Positions 28,314-37,263 of a stretch of DNA of 64,000 nucleotides are shown one piece after another. Position numbers and translations under genes: made by a program. Below the pieces are notes generated by a model. The model did no database searches. It saw only the letters and a list, made by a program, of their open reading frames with translations, and was not told where the DNA came from. Source of the DNA: Bradyrhizobiaceae bacterium (lineage in GTDB: Bacteria; Pseudomonadota; Alphaproteobacteria; Rhizobiales; Xanthobacteraceae). The stretch spans positions 1-64,000 of the forward strand of contig CANKBJ010000001.1 in the NCBI GenBank assembly GCA_947479905.1, written 5' to 3'. Numbering within the stretch: the first letter of the stretch is position 1; each line of letters opens with the position of its first letter.

Positions 28314-28342
28314 CTGTCATCCGGCTGTCGTCAACATGTCGT
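28314..28342 (+). promoter_or_regulatory. PHO-box-like element: CTGTCAT-CCGG-CTGTCGT-CAAC-ATGTCGT
   Basis: Three 7-bp direct repeats at exactly 11-bp spacing (28314, 28325, 28336) just upstream of the ATG at 28355. Confidence 0.72.
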
Positions 28343-28354
28343 CTTGATGACGCC

Positions 28355-29029
28355 ATGCCAATCAAGATCTTGCCAACCAAGCTCTCGCTCACGCCCTTGA
28401 TCGACCCGACCGCTTCGCTGTCGTCCGTGACGCTCGGCGCCTACACCGAAGTCGGCGCGCGCACGACGCTGCTGGAAGTCGCGCTCGGCGATTATTCTTA
28501 CGTCGTCAATGACAGCGACATTGCCTACGCGACCATCGGCAAATTCACCTCGATCGCGGCGATGACCCGGATTAACCCGGGCAATCACCCGATGCAGCGC
28601 GCCAGCCAGTCGCACTTCACCTATCGCGCCAGCGCCTATTTCGACGGCGCGCAGGACGACGAAGACTTCTTCGCCTGGCGGCGCTCGCATCATGTCAGCA
28701 TCGGCCACGATGTCTGGATCGGCCACGGCGCCATCGTGCTGCCGGGCCGCAACATCGGCGACGGCGCGGTGATCGGCGCGGGCGCGGTCGTAACCAAGGA
28801 TGTTCCGGCCTACGCCATCGCCGTCGGCAATCCGGCGCGCGTGCTGCGGCCGCGCTTTGCGCCCAAAATCGCTGCGCGGCTTGAGGCCCTGGCCTGGTGG
28901 GATTGGCCGCATGAACAATTGCGCGAGGCGCTCGGCGATTTCCGGGCGCTGCCGATCGAGCAGTTTCTCGACACCTATGAGACGGCGGCGCGCGAGCCGG
29001 TGCCGCATCTCATCGCCGCCGCGCATTGA
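28355..29029 (+). CDS. Phosphonate-locus hexapeptide-repeat transferase (LbetaH acetyltransferase)
   Basis: Left-handed beta-helix repeats; '[50 protein letters not shown]'. Confidence 0.88.
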   Translation: MPIKILPTKLSLTPLIDPTASLSSVTLGAYTEVGARTTLLEVALGDYSYVVNDSDIAYATIGKFTSIAAMTRINPGNHPMQRASQSHFTYRASAYFDGAQDDEDFFAWRRSHHVSIGHDVWIGHGAIVLPGRNIGDGAVIGAGAVVTKDVPAYAIAVGNPARVLRPRFAPKIAARLEALAWWDWPHEQLREALGDFRALPIEQFLDTYETAAREPVPHLIAAAH

Positions 29030-29038
29030 GGCTCGACG

Positions 29039-30184
29039 ATGCGCATTCAAGGCGGACAGACACTTATTGACGGGCAATTGGTCGAAGCCGATGTCCGCAT
29101 CGATGAAGCCGTAGGCGTCATTGATACCGTTGGTGCCGACGGCGGCAATGGCCGCGCTTTCGACGCGCGCGGACTTTATGTCTTGCCCGGCATTGTCGAT
29201 ATTCATGGCGACGCTTTCGAACGGCAATTGATGCCGCGGCCGGGCGTCGGCTTTCCCATCGACGTGGCGCTGGCCGATAGCGACCGGCAAGCGGTCGCCA
29301 ACGGCATCACCACGATTTTTCACGGCGTCACCTGGTCGTGGGAGCCGGGTCTGCGCGGCGCTGACAATGCCCGCGCTCTGGTGACGGAAATCGAGCAATT
29401 GCGGCCTGACCTTGGCGCGGACACGCATTGTCACCTGCGCCTGGAGACCTTCAATCTCGACGCCGAGGCCGAGGTGACAGACTGGCTCAGCGACCGCCGT
29501 ATCGGCATGCTCGGCTTCAACGATCACATGCCGAGCGCGGAGGCGCCGCCGCGCACGCGCAAGGTGGCGGAGATGGCGGCGCGCGCTGGCCTTGCGGTCG
29601 AGGCGTTCAATGCTCTGGTCGAGCGGTTGCGGGCGCGTGCCAACGAAGTGCCGGGCGCGATTGCGCGGCTGGCGGCGGCGGCGAACGCCGCCAATGTCGC
29701 AACTTTATCGCATGACGACATGTCGCCGGAGCAGCGGCGCTGGTTTCGCGATCTCGATTGCCGCTTGGCGGAATTTCCGACCACTTTGGAGACGGCGGCG
29801 GACGCGATTGCGTCGGGCGACGACGTGGTGATGGGCGCGCCCAATGTGGTGCGCGGCGGTAGTCATATCGGCTGGATCGGCGCCGCGGACATGATCGCGC
29901 GCGGCAACTGCACCATTCTGGCGTCGGACTATTATTATCCGGCGCTGTTGCTGGCGGCGTTTCGCCTCGCCGCCGATAATGTTGCGCCGCTCTCCGCCGC
30001 CTGGGCCTATGTCTCGGAAAATCCGGCGCGCGCCGCCGGCCTGCACGATCGTGGCACACTCAGTTCCGGCAAGCGCGCCGATATCATCCTCGTCGATGCC
30101 ACCGATGCATCGCGGCCCAGGACAGTCGCGGCGATCTCAAAGGGCCGTATCGTGCATCTTTCGGACACCGCGAGACTGAACTGA
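29039..30184 (+). CDS. phnM2: PhnM-like amidohydrolase (copy 2)
   Basis: 'LPGIVDIHGDAFERQLMPRPGVGFPIDVALADSDRQ', 'MLGFNDHMPSAEAPP', 'GAPNVVRGGSHIGWIGAADMI'. Confidence 0.85.
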   Translation: MRIQGGQTLIDGQLVEADVRIDEAVGVIDTVGADGGNGRAFDARGLYVLPGIVDIHGDAFERQLMPRPGVGFPIDVALADSDRQAVANGITTIFHGVTWSWEPGLRGADNARALVTEIEQLRPDLGADTHCHLRLETFNLDAEAEVTDWLSDRRIGMLGFNDHMPSAEAPPRTRKVAEMAARAGLAVEAFNALVERLRARANEVPGAIARLAAAANAANVATLSHDDMSPEQRRWFRDLDCRLAEFPTTLETAADAIASGDDVVMGAPNVVRGGSHIGWIGAADMIARGNCTILASDYYYPALLLAAFRLAADNVAPLSAAWAYVSENPARAAGLHDRGTLSSGKRADIILVDATDASRPRTVAAISKGRIVHLSDTARLN

Positions 30185-30194
30185 GCATCAACTC

Positions 30195-30914
30195 ATGAAC
30201 GCGCTGCCGCGCTATGCCATCTACTTCGTTCCCGCCGCCGACAGCGCCCTGTACCGCTTCGGGGCGGCGGTGCTCGGCTACGATGCCTATAGCGGCGAGC
30301 CGCGCAGCATCGACGGCGCCGCGGATGACTGGAACGACATCACGCAGGCGCCGGGCGTCTATGGTTTCCACGCCACGCTCAAGCCGCCTTTTGCTCTCGC
30401 CGATGGGCAAGACGAAGCGAGCCTGACGGAAGCCGTCGCCCGTTTCGCCGCCGATCGTGGCGCCGTCACGCTTGGCGCATTGCAGGTGAGCGAGCTGGGT
30501 TCTTTCGTCGCGCTGGTGCCGTCATTGCCACGCCCGGAGATCCATGCGTTGGCGGAGGCCTGCCTGCGCGACTTCGACCGCTTCCGCGCGCCGATGAGTG
30601 AGCAGGAGCGCCAGCGCCGCCTCACGCCGGGCCTGACCGACCGGCAGATCGTCAACCTGGCGCGCTGGGGATATCCTTATGTCTGCGAGGATTTCCGGTT
30701 CCACATGACATTGACCGGCGCGCTTTCGCTGCAGAAGCGCAGCCGCGCGCTGCGCTTCCTTTGCGAAAAATATGAGCAGGTGCCTGGCGTCGCGTCAGTG
30801 AAGCTCGATCGGCTTGTCATTGCCCGGCAGAACGAGACCGCGACGCCGTTCCGGAATATCGCCGCCGCGCCTTTGGGCCAGTCGCCGTACCGGCCTTTTG
30901 CCTATTCCTGCTGA
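30195..30914 (+). CDS. DUF1045 phosphonate-locus protein, predicted 2H phosphoesterase
   Basis: Two H-x-T motifs: 'VYGFHATLKPPF' and 'FRFHMTLTGAL'; 'LTDRQIVNLARWGYPYVCEDFRFHMTLTG'. Confidence 0.83.
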   Translation: MNALPRYAIYFVPAADSALYRFGAAVLGYDAYSGEPRSIDGAADDWNDITQAPGVYGFHATLKPPFALADGQDEASLTEAVARFAADRGAVTLGALQVSELGSFVALVPSLPRPEIHALAEACLRDFDRFRAPMSEQERQRRLTPGLTDRQIVNLARWGYPYVCEDFRFHMTLTGALSLQKRSRALRFLCEKYEQVPGVASVKLDRLVIARQNETATPFRNIAAAPLGQSPYRPFAYSC

Positions 30915-31032
30915 TTGCCTTGATTTTCGCTGTTGTGGAGAGCGCGGCAAAGGCCGCGCGGCTTCATCCCACTGTCACACGCGGTTGTTAGCGATTGTGA
31001 CAGAAGAGGGAGTGTGCCGCTTGTCAGGGCCG

Positions 31033-31920
31033 ATGATGATCGATGCCAGAGGCATCTCGAAATCGTATCAGCGCGGGGTGCCGGTGCTGGACGACGTGAC
31101 GTTGTCGTTGCGCCGCGGCGAGATGGTGGCGCTGATCGGCGCCTCCGGCTCGGGCAAATCGACCCTGATCCGCACCATCGCCGGGCTGACGCCGATCGAC
31201 GGCAGCAGTAGTGGCAAAGGCGGCACCATCGAGATGATGGGCAAGCCGATCCAGCGCAACGGCCGTCTCAATACCAGCCGCGCTCTACGCGCGCGCATCG
31301 GCGTTATTTTTCAGCAGTTCAATCTGGTGCCGCGGCTGTCGCTGCTGACCAATGTCTGCTTCGGCCTGCTCGGCCGCCTGCCGATCGTGCGCGGCACGCT
31401 CGGCCAGTTCAATGACGCCGACAAGCGCGTCGCCATGCAGGCCTTGGCGCGCGTCGGCATCGCTGAACACGCACTCAAGCGCGCCAACGAACTCTCCGGC
31501 GGCCAGCAGCAGCGCGCAGCGATTGCGCGTTCGCTGGTGCAGGGCGCCGAACTCCTGATCGCCGACGAGCCGATCGCCTCGCTCGATCCGGCCTCGTCGC
31601 GCAGGGTCATGGATTTGCTGGCCGACATGAACAGGAAAGACGGCCTCACCGTTTTCGTATCGTTGCATCAGGTCGAGTACGCCTTGAAGTATTGCCCGCG
31701 CACGATCGCGCTCAAGGCCGGCAAGGTTGCCTATGACGGGCCGTCGAGCGCGTTGACACCGGCTTTCCTCAATCAGCTTTACGGCGCCGAGTCGGAGGAA
31801 TTGTTCTTGTCGCCGTTCGAACAGCCGTCACACGACGCGCCTAAGAATGGCGCCGGCGAACTGCCGGCCGCGGTGGCCGCGGTCCAGCATGCGATCGAGA
31901 TCGAGCGGATATCCGCCTGA
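31033..31920 (+). CDS. phnC: Phosphonate ABC transporter ATP-binding protein PhnC
   Basis: 'LIGASGSGKSTLIRTIAGL', 'VIFQQFNLVPRLSLLTNVCFGLLG', 'LSGGQQQRAAIARSLVQGAELLIADEPIASLDPASSRRVMDLL'. Confidence 0.95.
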   Translation: MMIDARGISKSYQRGVPVLDDVTLSLRRGEMVALIGASGSGKSTLIRTIAGLTPIDGSSSGKGGTIEMMGKPIQRNGRLNTSRALRARIGVIFQQFNLVPRLSLLTNVCFGLLGRLPIVRGTLGQFNDADKRVAMQALARVGIAEHALKRANELSGGQQQRAAIARSLVQGAELLIADEPIASLDPASSRRVMDLLADMNRKDGLTVFVSLHQVEYALKYCPRTIALKAGKVAYDGPSSALTPAFLNQLYGAESEELFLSPFEQPSHDAPKNGAGELPAAVAAVQHAIEIERISA

Positions 31921-31991
31921 AGACGTGGGCCGCCGCTCGCGTGCGACATCGACAAGAAACTTATAACGCAGTCAAAAACAGGAGATGCGAA

Positions 31992-33104
31992 ATGCGGAAG
32001 CTTGCACTGATCGGCGCGGCCTTGGCCGTGGCGGCCGGTCTCACCGGGACGGCCCGTGCCCAGACCACTGAACTCAATTTTGGCATCATCGCCACCGAGG
32101 CGAGCACCAACCTCAAGACCGTCTGGGAGCCCTTCCTGGCCGCCATGGCCAAGGGCACCGGCTACAAGATCAACGGTTTCTATGCCTCCGACTATGCCGG
32201 CGTGATCGAGGCCATGCGCTTCAAGAAGGTTCAGCTCGCCTGGTATGGCAACAAGTCGGCGATGGAGGCGTCCAACCGCGCCAACGGCGAAATATTCCTG
32301 CAATCGGTCGATGCCGACGGCAATCCCGGCTACTGGTCGCACTTGATCGTACACAAAGACTCGCCGATCAAAACCCTCGAAGACGTCCTCAAGTGTGACA
32401 AGTCGCTCGATTTCGGCATCGGCGACCCGAACTCGACTTCGGGATTCCTGGTTCCGACCAGCTTTATCTTTGCCGCCAAGAACGTCGACCCGAAGACCTG
32501 CTTCAAGACGCTGCGCAACGCTTCGCATGAAGCCAACGGCATGGCGGTTGCCAACAAGCAGGTCGATGTCGGCACCAACAACAGCGAAAATCTTCGTCGC
32601 CTGGAAGTGACCGCGCCCGAAGCGCGCAAGAACATCCGCGTCATCTGGACCTCGCCGCTTATTCCGAGCGATCCGCTGGTCTGGCGCAAGGATCTTCCGT
32701 CCGATGCCAAGTCGAAACTGTATACCTGGCTGATGAGCTATGGCCGCATCGGCACACCCGACGAAGTCGCTGCCGCGCGCAAGGTTCTGGCCGGTCTGCA
32801 ATGGGCGCCGTTTAATCCCTCGAACGACGATCAACTGCTCCCGATCCGCGTCCTTGAAGCCAACAAGTCGATCATGAAAATCAAGGGCGACGCCAAGCTG
32901 TCGGCCGAAGAAAAGACCGCGCAGATTGCGCCGCTCGAGGCCGAGATCAAGAATCATCAAGCCGACGCCGACAAGGCCGAGCAGGGCGCCTTCAAGAAGA
33001 AGGTGACCGCGTTCATCGAAGCCGACAAGAAGGGCGATCAGGCTGCCCTCAAGAAGATGATCGGCGAGTTCGCGGCGAACGCCTCGAACACCCCGACCAA
33101 CTAG
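31992..33104 (+). CDS. phnD: Phosphonate ABC transporter substrate-binding protein PhnD
   Basis: Signal peptide; 'LNFGIIATEASTNLKTVWEPFLAAMAKGTGYKINGFYASDYAGVIEAMRFKKVQLAWYGNKSAMEA'. Confidence 0.95.
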   Translation: MRKLALIGAALAVAAGLTGTARAQTTELNFGIIATEASTNLKTVWEPFLAAMAKGTGYKINGFYASDYAGVIEAMRFKKVQLAWYGNKSAMEASNRANGEIFLQSVDADGNPGYWSHLIVHKDSPIKTLEDVLKCDKSLDFGIGDPNSTSGFLVPTSFIFAAKNVDPKTCFKTLRNASHEANGMAVANKQVDVGTNNSENLRRLEVTAPEARKNIRVIWTSPLIPSDPLVWRKDLPSDAKSKLYTWLMSYGRIGTPDEVAAARKVLAGLQWAPFNPSNDDQLLPIRVLEANKSIMKIKGDAKLSAEEKTAQIAPLEAEIKNHQADADKAEQGAFKKKVTAFIEADKKGDQAALKKMIGEFAANASNTPTN

Positions 33105-33115
33105 CGCTTTTCGAG

Positions 33116-33141
33116 GGGCGCCGGTGTCAAAGCCGGCGCCC
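33116..33141 (+). repeat. Intercistronic stem-loop between phnD and phnE
   Basis: GGGCGCCGG-N8-CCGGCGCCC, perfect 9-bp stem, no following T-run. Confidence 0.75.
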
Positions 33142-33146
33142 TTCGT

Positions 33147-33983
33147 ATGCTATCAGTCATGACAGACATTCCCTTTCAGAAGCCGGCGTCTCCGATGGTG
33201 GACGATCCGATCCCGCGGCAGCCTTTGGCGTCGCGCATTCGCGGCTGGCTGGGCTGGCTGCTGGTTATCGCGCTGCTGGCCTGGAGCTGGGCGCCGTCCG
33301 AAATGTTCCGCGTATCGGCACTGTTCACCGACTGGCGCAACATGGCCGAGTTCGGCAGCGCCTTTCTCCACCCGAATTTTCGCGACTGGGAGACCTATCT
33401 CAGCGACATGGTGGTAACGATCCAGATCGCGGTCTGGGGCACGGCTCTGGCTGTTGTGTTCGGCGTGCCGTTCGCCATTCTGTCGTCGGCCAATATTTGC
33501 CCGGTCTGGATCGTTCAGCCGGTGCGCCGCCTGATGGACTCGTGCCGCGCCATCAATGAAATCGTCTTCGCGCTGCTGTTCGTCGTCGCCGTCGGCCTCG
33601 GCCCTTTCGCCGGCGTCATGGCGCTGTTCATTCACAATCTCGGCGTGTTCTCCAAGCTGTTCTCCGAAGTCGTCGAGTCGGTCGATCCGCGGCCGGTGGA
33701 AGGCATTCGCGTCACCGGCGCGGTGCGCGTGCAGGAAGTGATCTTCGGCGTCATTCCGCAGGTGATGCCGCTGTGGAGTTCGTTCACTTTGTACCGGCTG
33801 GAGACCAATGTGCGCTCGGCGACCACGCTCGGCATCGTCGGCGCCGGCGGCATCGGCCAGACGCTGTACGAAAGCATCCGCAGCTTTCAGTATGGCGAGA
33901 CCGCCGCGCAGATCATCATCGTCGTCGTCACCGTCATGGTGCTGGATGTGATCAGCGCCCGAATCCGCAAGGCGCTGGTCTGA
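33147..33983 (+). CDS. phnE: Phosphonate ABC transporter permease PhnE
   Basis: 'SCRAINEIVFALLFVVAVGLGPFAGVMALFIHNLGVFSKLFSEVVES', 'RSATTLGIVGAGGIGQTLYESIRSFQYGETAAQIIIV'. Confidence 0.94.
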   Translation: MLSVMTDIPFQKPASPMVDDPIPRQPLASRIRGWLGWLLVIALLAWSWAPSEMFRVSALFTDWRNMAEFGSAFLHPNFRDWETYLSDMVVTIQIAVWGTALAVVFGVPFAILSSANICPVWIVQPVRRLMDSCRAINEIVFALLFVVAVGLGPFAGVMALFIHNLGVFSKLFSEVVESVDPRPVEGIRVTGAVRVQEVIFGVIPQVMPLWSSFTLYRLETNVRSATTLGIVGAGGIGQTLYESIRSFQYGETAAQIIIVVVTVMVLDVISARIRKALV

Positions 33984-34053
33984 ATTTGAACGACCGGCGA
34001 GAGCTTATATGCATTCGGCTCGATCGTTTTCAGTTGCGATCGGTCTCCAGCAA

Positions 34054-34821
34054 TTACACCTGCGAAGAATAGCCGCCATCCACTGCGATGACCGCGCCAT
34101 TGATGAAGCCGGACGCCGCGCTGGCCAGGAAAACAGCCGCGCCGGCGAAGTCGGCCGGCGTGCCCCAGCGACCAGTCGGGGTGCGCGCCAGCACCCGCTC
34201 GTTCAGGCCGGGTACTTGCGAGCGCGCACTTTGCGTGAAGTCGGTATCGATCCAGCCCGGCAGCAGAGCGTTGACCTGGATATTGTCCTTGGCCCACGCG
34301 GTCGCCAGCGCCTTGGTCATCTGCACTATGCCGCCCTTGCTCGCCGCGTAGGCGACGGCGAAGGATGCGCCGAAGATCGACATCATCGATCCGATATTGA
34401 TGATCTTGCCGCCACCAGCCGCCAGCATGTGCGGATAGGCCGCTTGAACGCAAAAGAACGCACCCGATAAGTTGACGTCGATGACGCGTTTCCACTCGGC
34501 CGCAGTGTAGTCCTGCGGCTGCTTGCGAATGGCGATGCCGGCGTTGTTGACGAGAATATCCAGACGGCCGAGTCGTTCGGCTGCCTCTGCAACCATTGCC
34601 CGGCAGGAGGCCTCGTCCTCCACATCGGCCTCGATCGCCACCGCGCGAGCGCCGAGCGCCGCGAGTTTCTTCACCGCCTCGGCATTTTTATCGGGCCGGC
34701 GGCCGGCGACGACGATGGCTGCGCCAGCCTCGGCGAGACCTTGCGCAATACCAAAGCCGATGCCGGCATTGCCGCCCGTAACAACGGCCACACGGCCGTT
34801 GAGGTCGAAGAGCTTTGTCAT
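34054..34821 (-). CDS. SDR-family oxidoreductase
   Basis: 'VAVVTGGNAGIGFGIAQGLAEAG', 'NNAG', 'YAASKGGIVQMTKALA', glycine-rich C-terminus. Confidence 0.92.
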   Translation of the reverse strand: MTKLFDLNGRVAVVTGGNAGIGFGIAQGLAEAGAAIVVAGRRPDKNAEAVKKLAALGARAVAIEADVEDEASCRAMVAEAAERLGRLDILVNNAGIAIRKQPQDYTAAEWKRVIDVNLSGAFFCVQAAYPHMLAAGGGKIINIGSMMSIFGASFAVAYAASKGGIVQMTKALATAWAKDNIQVNALLPGWIDTDFTQSARSQVPGLNERVLARTPTGRWGTPADFAGAAVFLASAASGFINGAVIAVDGGYSSQV

Positions 34822-34839
34822 TGGTTCAGTCCAGGTGTT

Positions 34840-35598
34840 TCAGTGACTGCGCGCAGCCGATACGCCGAGATGACTGTCGAGGATGCCGGCATTACGCGAT
34901 AGTTCGTCCGGCGTGCCGTGGAAGACGAACTGTCCGGAGGAAATCACGTAGATGCTGTCGGCCACCGCCATCGCCAGCGCCAGATTCTGTTCAACCAGCA
35001 GAATCGAATGGCCATGTGCGCGCAGGCCATGCATGATTTCCTCGACCTTCTGCACCAGCTTCGGCGACAGCCCTTCGGACGGTTCATCCATCAGGATCAG
35101 CGCTGGGTTGGCCATCAAGGCGCGTCCGATCGCCAGCATCTGCTGTTCGCCGCCGCTCAGCGCACCGCCGGTGTTATCCATGCGTTCGGCGAGTTGCGGA
35201 AACTCGGCGAGCACGCCGGCAAGATCCCAGTGTTTGCGCGAGTCATGCCGCGCACGCTGGCGGCCGGCTAGGGCACTCGTTGGCAGCGTCAGGTTTTCCC
35301 GCACAGTCAGCGATTTGAAGATGCGGCGTCCCTGCGGAACGATGGCAATTCCGGATTGCGCAATGGCGTAAGGCGGCTTGCCGATCAGCGATTGCCCGGC
35401 GAAGGTGACCTCGCCGCGCCGCGGCGGCGTCAGGCCGGCAATGGACCGGATCAGCGTGGTCTTTCCCATGCCGTTGCGGCCAAGAATGACGACAATGCGG
35501 CCAGCCGCCAGTTCGAGGCTCAAGCCGTTCAAGACGTAGCTGTCGCCATAATAGGTGTGGATCTCGCGGACCGCGAGCAGCGCTTCAGACGTGGCCAA
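34840..35598 (-). CDS. Branched-chain amino acid-type ABC transporter ATPase (LivF-like)
   Basis: 'ILGRNGMGKTTLIRSIAGL', 'LSGGEQQMLAIGRALMANPALILMDEPSEGLSP'. Confidence 0.92.
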   Translation of the reverse strand: MATSEALLAVREIHTYYGDSYVLNGLSLELAAGRIVVILGRNGMGKTTLIRSIAGLTPPRRGEVTFAGQSLIGKPPYAIAQSGIAIVPQGRRIFKSLTVRENLTLPTSALAGRQRARHDSRKHWDLAGVLAEFPQLAERMDNTGGALSGGEQQMLAIGRALMANPALILMDEPSEGLSPKLVQKVEEIMHGLRAHGHSILLVEQNLALAMAVADSIYVISSGQFVFHGTPDELSRNAGILDSHLGVSAARSH

Positions 35599-36328
35599 AA
35601 TAGACCTCCCGTACCTGCGCGTTGCTCTGCACTTCGTCGGGCGTGCCGTCGAGGATCACTCTGCCGTGGTGCAGCACGGTCACCCGGTCGGCGAGCGCCA
35701 GCGCGATATCGATGTCGTGTTCGATCATGATCAACGTGATGTCGCGCGGTAGCGCCGACACCGTCTGGAACAACTTCTGCCGCTCGCTCGGCGAAAGCCC
35801 GGCGCAGGGTTCATCCAGCAGAAGCACTTTCGGATGAGAGCTTAACGCAAGTGCCAGCTCGAGTTGCCGCCGCTCGCCGTAAGACAGGAACTTGACCGGC
35901 TCGTCGGCCCGGTCGGCGAGCCCGACTTTGGCGAGCCCGGCGAGAACCCTGTCGTGCAGGCCGGGGAATGCGCCGGTAGATCGGTACACAATCCACTTTC
36001 GGCGGTCGGTGCCGAGAACGGCAAGCAGGAGGTTTTCCAGCACGGTCAGGTCGGTGCAGACGTTCGATATCTGGAACGTCCGTCCCATGCCGAGCGCGGT
36101 TCGGCGATTTTCGGGCATTTGTGAAATATCGGTCCCGAACATTAGCACCCGGCCGGAGGTGGGACGATGCGTGCCGGCGATGCAATTAAACAAGGTCGTC
36201 TTGCCGGCGCCGTTCGGCCCGATCAGGACGCGGCGCTCGCCTGGCGGTATCGCAATCGATACCTCGTCGACGGCGCGCAGTCCGCCGAATGCCTTGGCCA
36301 GCCGATCGACCTGGATCGCCGCGGTCAT
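35585..36328 (-). CDS. ABC transporter ATPase (LivG-like)
   Basis: 'LIGPNGAGKTTLFNCIAGTHRPTSGRV', 'LSYGERRQLELALALSSHPKVLLLDEPCAGLSPSE'. Confidence 0.92.
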   Translation of the reverse strand: MTAAIQVDRLAKAFGGLRAVDEVSIAIPPGERRVLIGPNGAGKTTLFNCIAGTHRPTSGRVLMFGTDISQMPENRRTALGMGRTFQISNVCTDLTVLENLLLAVLGTDRRKWIVYRSTGAFPGLHDRVLAGLAKVGLADRADEPVKFLSYGERRQLELALALSSHPKVLLLDEPCAGLSPSERQKLFQTVSALPRDITLIMIEHDIDIALALADRVTVLHHGRVILDGTPDEVQSNAQVREVYFGHV

Positions 36329-37260
36329 ACGCCTTCTCCACGGTCGCCGGATTTCCAGCGCGCGATCAGCCCCATGATCCCCTTGGGGGCCCATAGCACC
36401 GTGACGATGAAGACGATGCCGAGCATGCCGGTATAGTAGTGGAAGAAGCCGCTGACCCAGTTTCGCAAGATGAGAACGATGCCGGCGCCGATAAACGGTC
36501 CCAGGATCGTACCGCTGCCGCCGATGATGGCCATGAGCACCGCTTCGACCGAGACCGGGAACGAGCCGGCGACCGGATTGATGAAGCGGTTATGATAGAC
36601 ATAGAGCACGCCGGCGATGCTGGCGAAAACGCCGGCCAGCACGAACGCCATATAAAGATGCCGGCCGATGTCGTAGCCGAGGCTGCGCATCCGGGTTTCG
36701 CTGGACTTGATTCCGCGCAGACTGAGCCCGAACGGCGATGCCGTCAGGATGCGATAGGCCCATACGCACAGCAGCACGACGACCAGGACGACGTAGTAAT
36801 ACTGGGTCGTTCCGGTCACCCGCAGCGGACCGATAGCGGGAAGCGGTACGTTGGTCACGCCATTATCGCCGCCGGTGAAAGAGGCCCATCGATAGGCCAC
36901 GCCCCAGACGATGTAGCCGAAGGCCAGCGTAATGAGGATGAAGTAAACGCCGCGCGTGCGCACGGCAAAGGCAAATACCAATGCCAGGAGGGTGCCGGCC
37001 AGCACACCCGCCGGCGCTGCGATCAAGGTTCCCACGCCGTGCCGTACTTGCAGGATCGCCGTCGTGTAAGCCGCGACCGCGAAAAAGGACGCCTGACATA
37101 GCGAGAACAAGCCGGCGCTGCCGAGCAAGAGATCCGCCGACAACGCTAGCAGTGCGAAAATCATGATCTGCGTCAGCAGCGTCGTCCAGAACTCTCCGGC
37201 AAACGCCGGCACCGCGAGAACGACGGCGAGGGCAATGATGGCAAGCAGAAGGCGCATCAT
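36325..37260 (-). CDS. ABC transporter permease (LivM-like)
   Basis: 'LLLGSAGLFSLCQASFFAVAAYTTAIL', 'RGVYFILITLAFGYIVW', 'GGSGTILGPFIGAGIV'. Confidence 0.9.
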   Translation of the reverse strand: MMRLLLAIIALAVVLAVPAFAGEFWTTLLTQIMIFALLALSADLLLGSAGLFSLCQASFFAVAAYTTAILQVRHGVGTLIAAPAGVLAGTLLALVFAFAVRTRGVYFILITLAFGYIVWGVAYRWASFTGGDNGVTNVPLPAIGPLRVTGTTQYYYVVLVVVLLCVWAYRILTASPFGLSLRGIKSSETRMRSLGYDIGRHLYMAFVLAGVFASIAGVLYVYHNRFINPVAGSFPVSVEAVLMAIIGGSGTILGPFIGAGIVLILRNWVSGFFHYYTGMLGIVFIVTVLWAPKGIMGLIARWKSGDRGEGV

Positions 37261-37263
37261 GGA

